Part shown: positions 63,236 through 64,000 of the stretch, piece by piece | Layout: each line of letters starts with the position of its first letter | How positions within the stretch are numbered: the first letter of the stretch is position 1 | The notes under the pieces: generated by a model | Databases searched by the model: none | The model's input: only the letters and a program-made list of their open reading frames with translations | What the model was told of the DNA's origin: nothing | DNA from: Holophagales bacterium | Lineage (GTDB): Bacteria > Acidobacteriota > Thermoanaerobaculia > UBA5066 | NCBI GenBank assembly: GCA_016716705.1 | Contig: JADJVF010000011.1 | Span: 1 to 64,000, forward strand | DNA: 64,000 nt | Reading direction: 5' to 3' | Position numbers and translations under genes: made by a program

Positions 63236-64000
63236 AACCTCCCGGAGTCGACGTCCCGGAGGAACCGGAGGAGCCCCTCGAAGTAGCTCTTCTGGTCGTC
63301 GTAGATCGCCAGGTGGCTGCCGTCGGGGCAGTGGTGGTACCGGCCGCGTGCGAACGCCCCCGCCATCCACTCGAGGTGCGCGGGGTCCATCGTGTCGTGC
63401 CGGGCGCCGAGGACGAGCGTCGGGACGGTGATCGACGAAAGGTCCTTCGTCCGATCCCAATCGACGAGCTTTCCGGAGGCGCCCAGCTCGCTTGGCCCCT
63501 GCATCGGCACGTAGACCTTCGGGTTCAGGTGACGGAACGCCCGGCTCACCGGCTCGGGCCACTCGGCGGCGGGGATTCGGAGAACGTGGTGCTCGTAGTG
63601 GTGGGGGACGAGGAGCTCCATGTAGCGCGGGTGCTCGTGGTTCCCCTCGGCCTCGAGCCGCTGGATCTCCTCGAGCGCCTCCGGTGGCATCGCCGGCATG
63701 AGGACGTCCCGCGCGTAGGCGTTGTAGGCCGGGATGCTTGCCATCATGTTGGAGACGATGAGACCGCGCAGGTGCTCCTGGTGCTTCAGGGCGTACTCGA
63801 TGGCCAGGATGCCTCCCCACGACTGGCCCAGCAGAAAGAAGCTCCGCCGGTCGAGGCCGAGTGCCGCGCGGACCTGCTCGACCTCGTCGACGAACCGCGG
63901 GAGCTCCCAGAGCTCGGGAGCCTCGGGCTGGTCGCTGTAGAAGGAGCCGAGCTGGTCGTAGTAGTAGTACTCGACGCCGGCGCCGGGGAACCAGCTGTCG
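63232..64000 (-). CDS. Proline iminopeptidase-type alpha/beta hydrolase (N-terminus outside window)
   Basis: The frame is open to the right edge, so the protein is truncated at the N-terminus; 255 residues are visible. Near the edge, YYYYDQLGSFYSDQP is a typical PIP sequence. The nucleophile is in GQSWGGILA. The Asp is in ARHDTMDP and the His in DGSHLAIYDD. The family comprises prolyl aminopeptidases and amino-acid amidases that release N-terminal Pro or amides. Missing are the N-terminal strands and the HGGPG motif. Confidence 0.88.
   Translation of the reverse strand, partial: DSWFPGAGVEYYYYDQLGSFYSDQPEAPELWELPRFVDEVEQVRAALGLDRRSFFLLGQSWGGILAIEYALKHQEHLRGLIVSNMMASIPAYNAYARDVLMPAMPPEALEEIQRLEAEGNHEHPRYMELLVPHHYEHHVLRIPAAEWPEPVSRAFRHLNPKVYVPMQGPSELGASGKLVDWDRTKDLSSITVPTLVLGARHDTMDPAHLEWMAGAFARGRYHHCPDGSHLAIYDDQKSYFEGLLRFLRDVDSGRF

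Overview
The window is one contiguous piece of a very GC-rich (about 70% by eye) chromosome of a Gram-negative, outer-membrane bacterium. It carries a TonB-dependent receptor, a FadL-type porin, lipoproteins with lipoboxes, large periplasmic or outer-surface multiheme cytochromes, a PEGA-tailed Ser/Thr kinase, an HD-GYP phosphodiesterase and an S9 peptidase. This mix, with compact overlapping operons and no phage, IS or CRISPR sequence, looks most like an Acidobacteriota-type genome. That placement is an inference from gene content, not a phylogenetic result. No gene-free stretch exceeds 300 bases.

Layout. 1-735: 3' end of a DUF3516 helicase. 932-7246: five overlapping genes, HglS-type 2-oxoadipate dioxygenase/decarboxylase, D-2-hydroxyglutarate dehydrogenase-like flavoprotein, and a DmsABC-like molybdenum oxidoreductase. 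7372-10711: copper locus (P1B ATPase, cupredoxin-like protein, CorE-like ECF sigma factor). 10934-14099: a three-gene uncharacterised module (helical protein, SPFH-SHOCT protein, zinc-ribbon protein). 14191-23057: S9 peptidase, RmlA with a DUF4301 protein, HD-GYP, M23 peptidase and EF-P. 23217-26029: secreted SGNH hydrolase plus FadL-like channel. 26169-30690: complete glycine cleavage operon gcvT-H-PA-PB. 30784-37754: cNMP-domain protein, Ser/Thr kinase, small membrane proteins, beta-CASP nuclease, YihY. 37795-37870: tRNA-Ala(CGC). 38003-40552: TonB receptor divergent from a one-domain ModE-like regulator. 40751-47612: DsbA-like lipoprotein and two multiheme cytochromes (8 and 9 CXXCH). 47642-63999: mostly single metabolic genes (DUF1697, VIT transporter, SLC13 transporter, glutaminase, TrmB-type regulator with secreted aspartic protease, carbonic anhydrase, acetylpolyamine deacetylase-like, nucleosidase, adenine deaminase, VOC protein, threonine aldolase, MFS) and a partial proline iminopeptidase.

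How genes work together. The first operon can turn 2-oxoadipate into D-2-hydroxyglutarate and then 2-oxoglutarate, and it is physically coupled to a quinol-linked molybdoenzyme. The copper genes form an efflux/sensing unit with a sigma factor whose C-terminus is Cys-rich. The DsbA-like lipoprotein precedes two cysteine-dense cytochromes that would need disulfide and heme-thiol handling. The acetylpolyamine deacetylase, purine nucleosidase and adenine deaminase are three neighbouring steps around polyamine by-products and adenine.

Two general signals cross the window. First, at least eight genes have a -10-like hexamer exactly 6 nt before the start codon and no Shine-Dalgarno sequence, so leaderless transcription looks common. 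Second, five long genes are each broken by a one-base-type frameshift in a short GC repeat or homopolymer, with conserved domains on both sides. This points to consensus sequencing errors more than to real pseudogenes.
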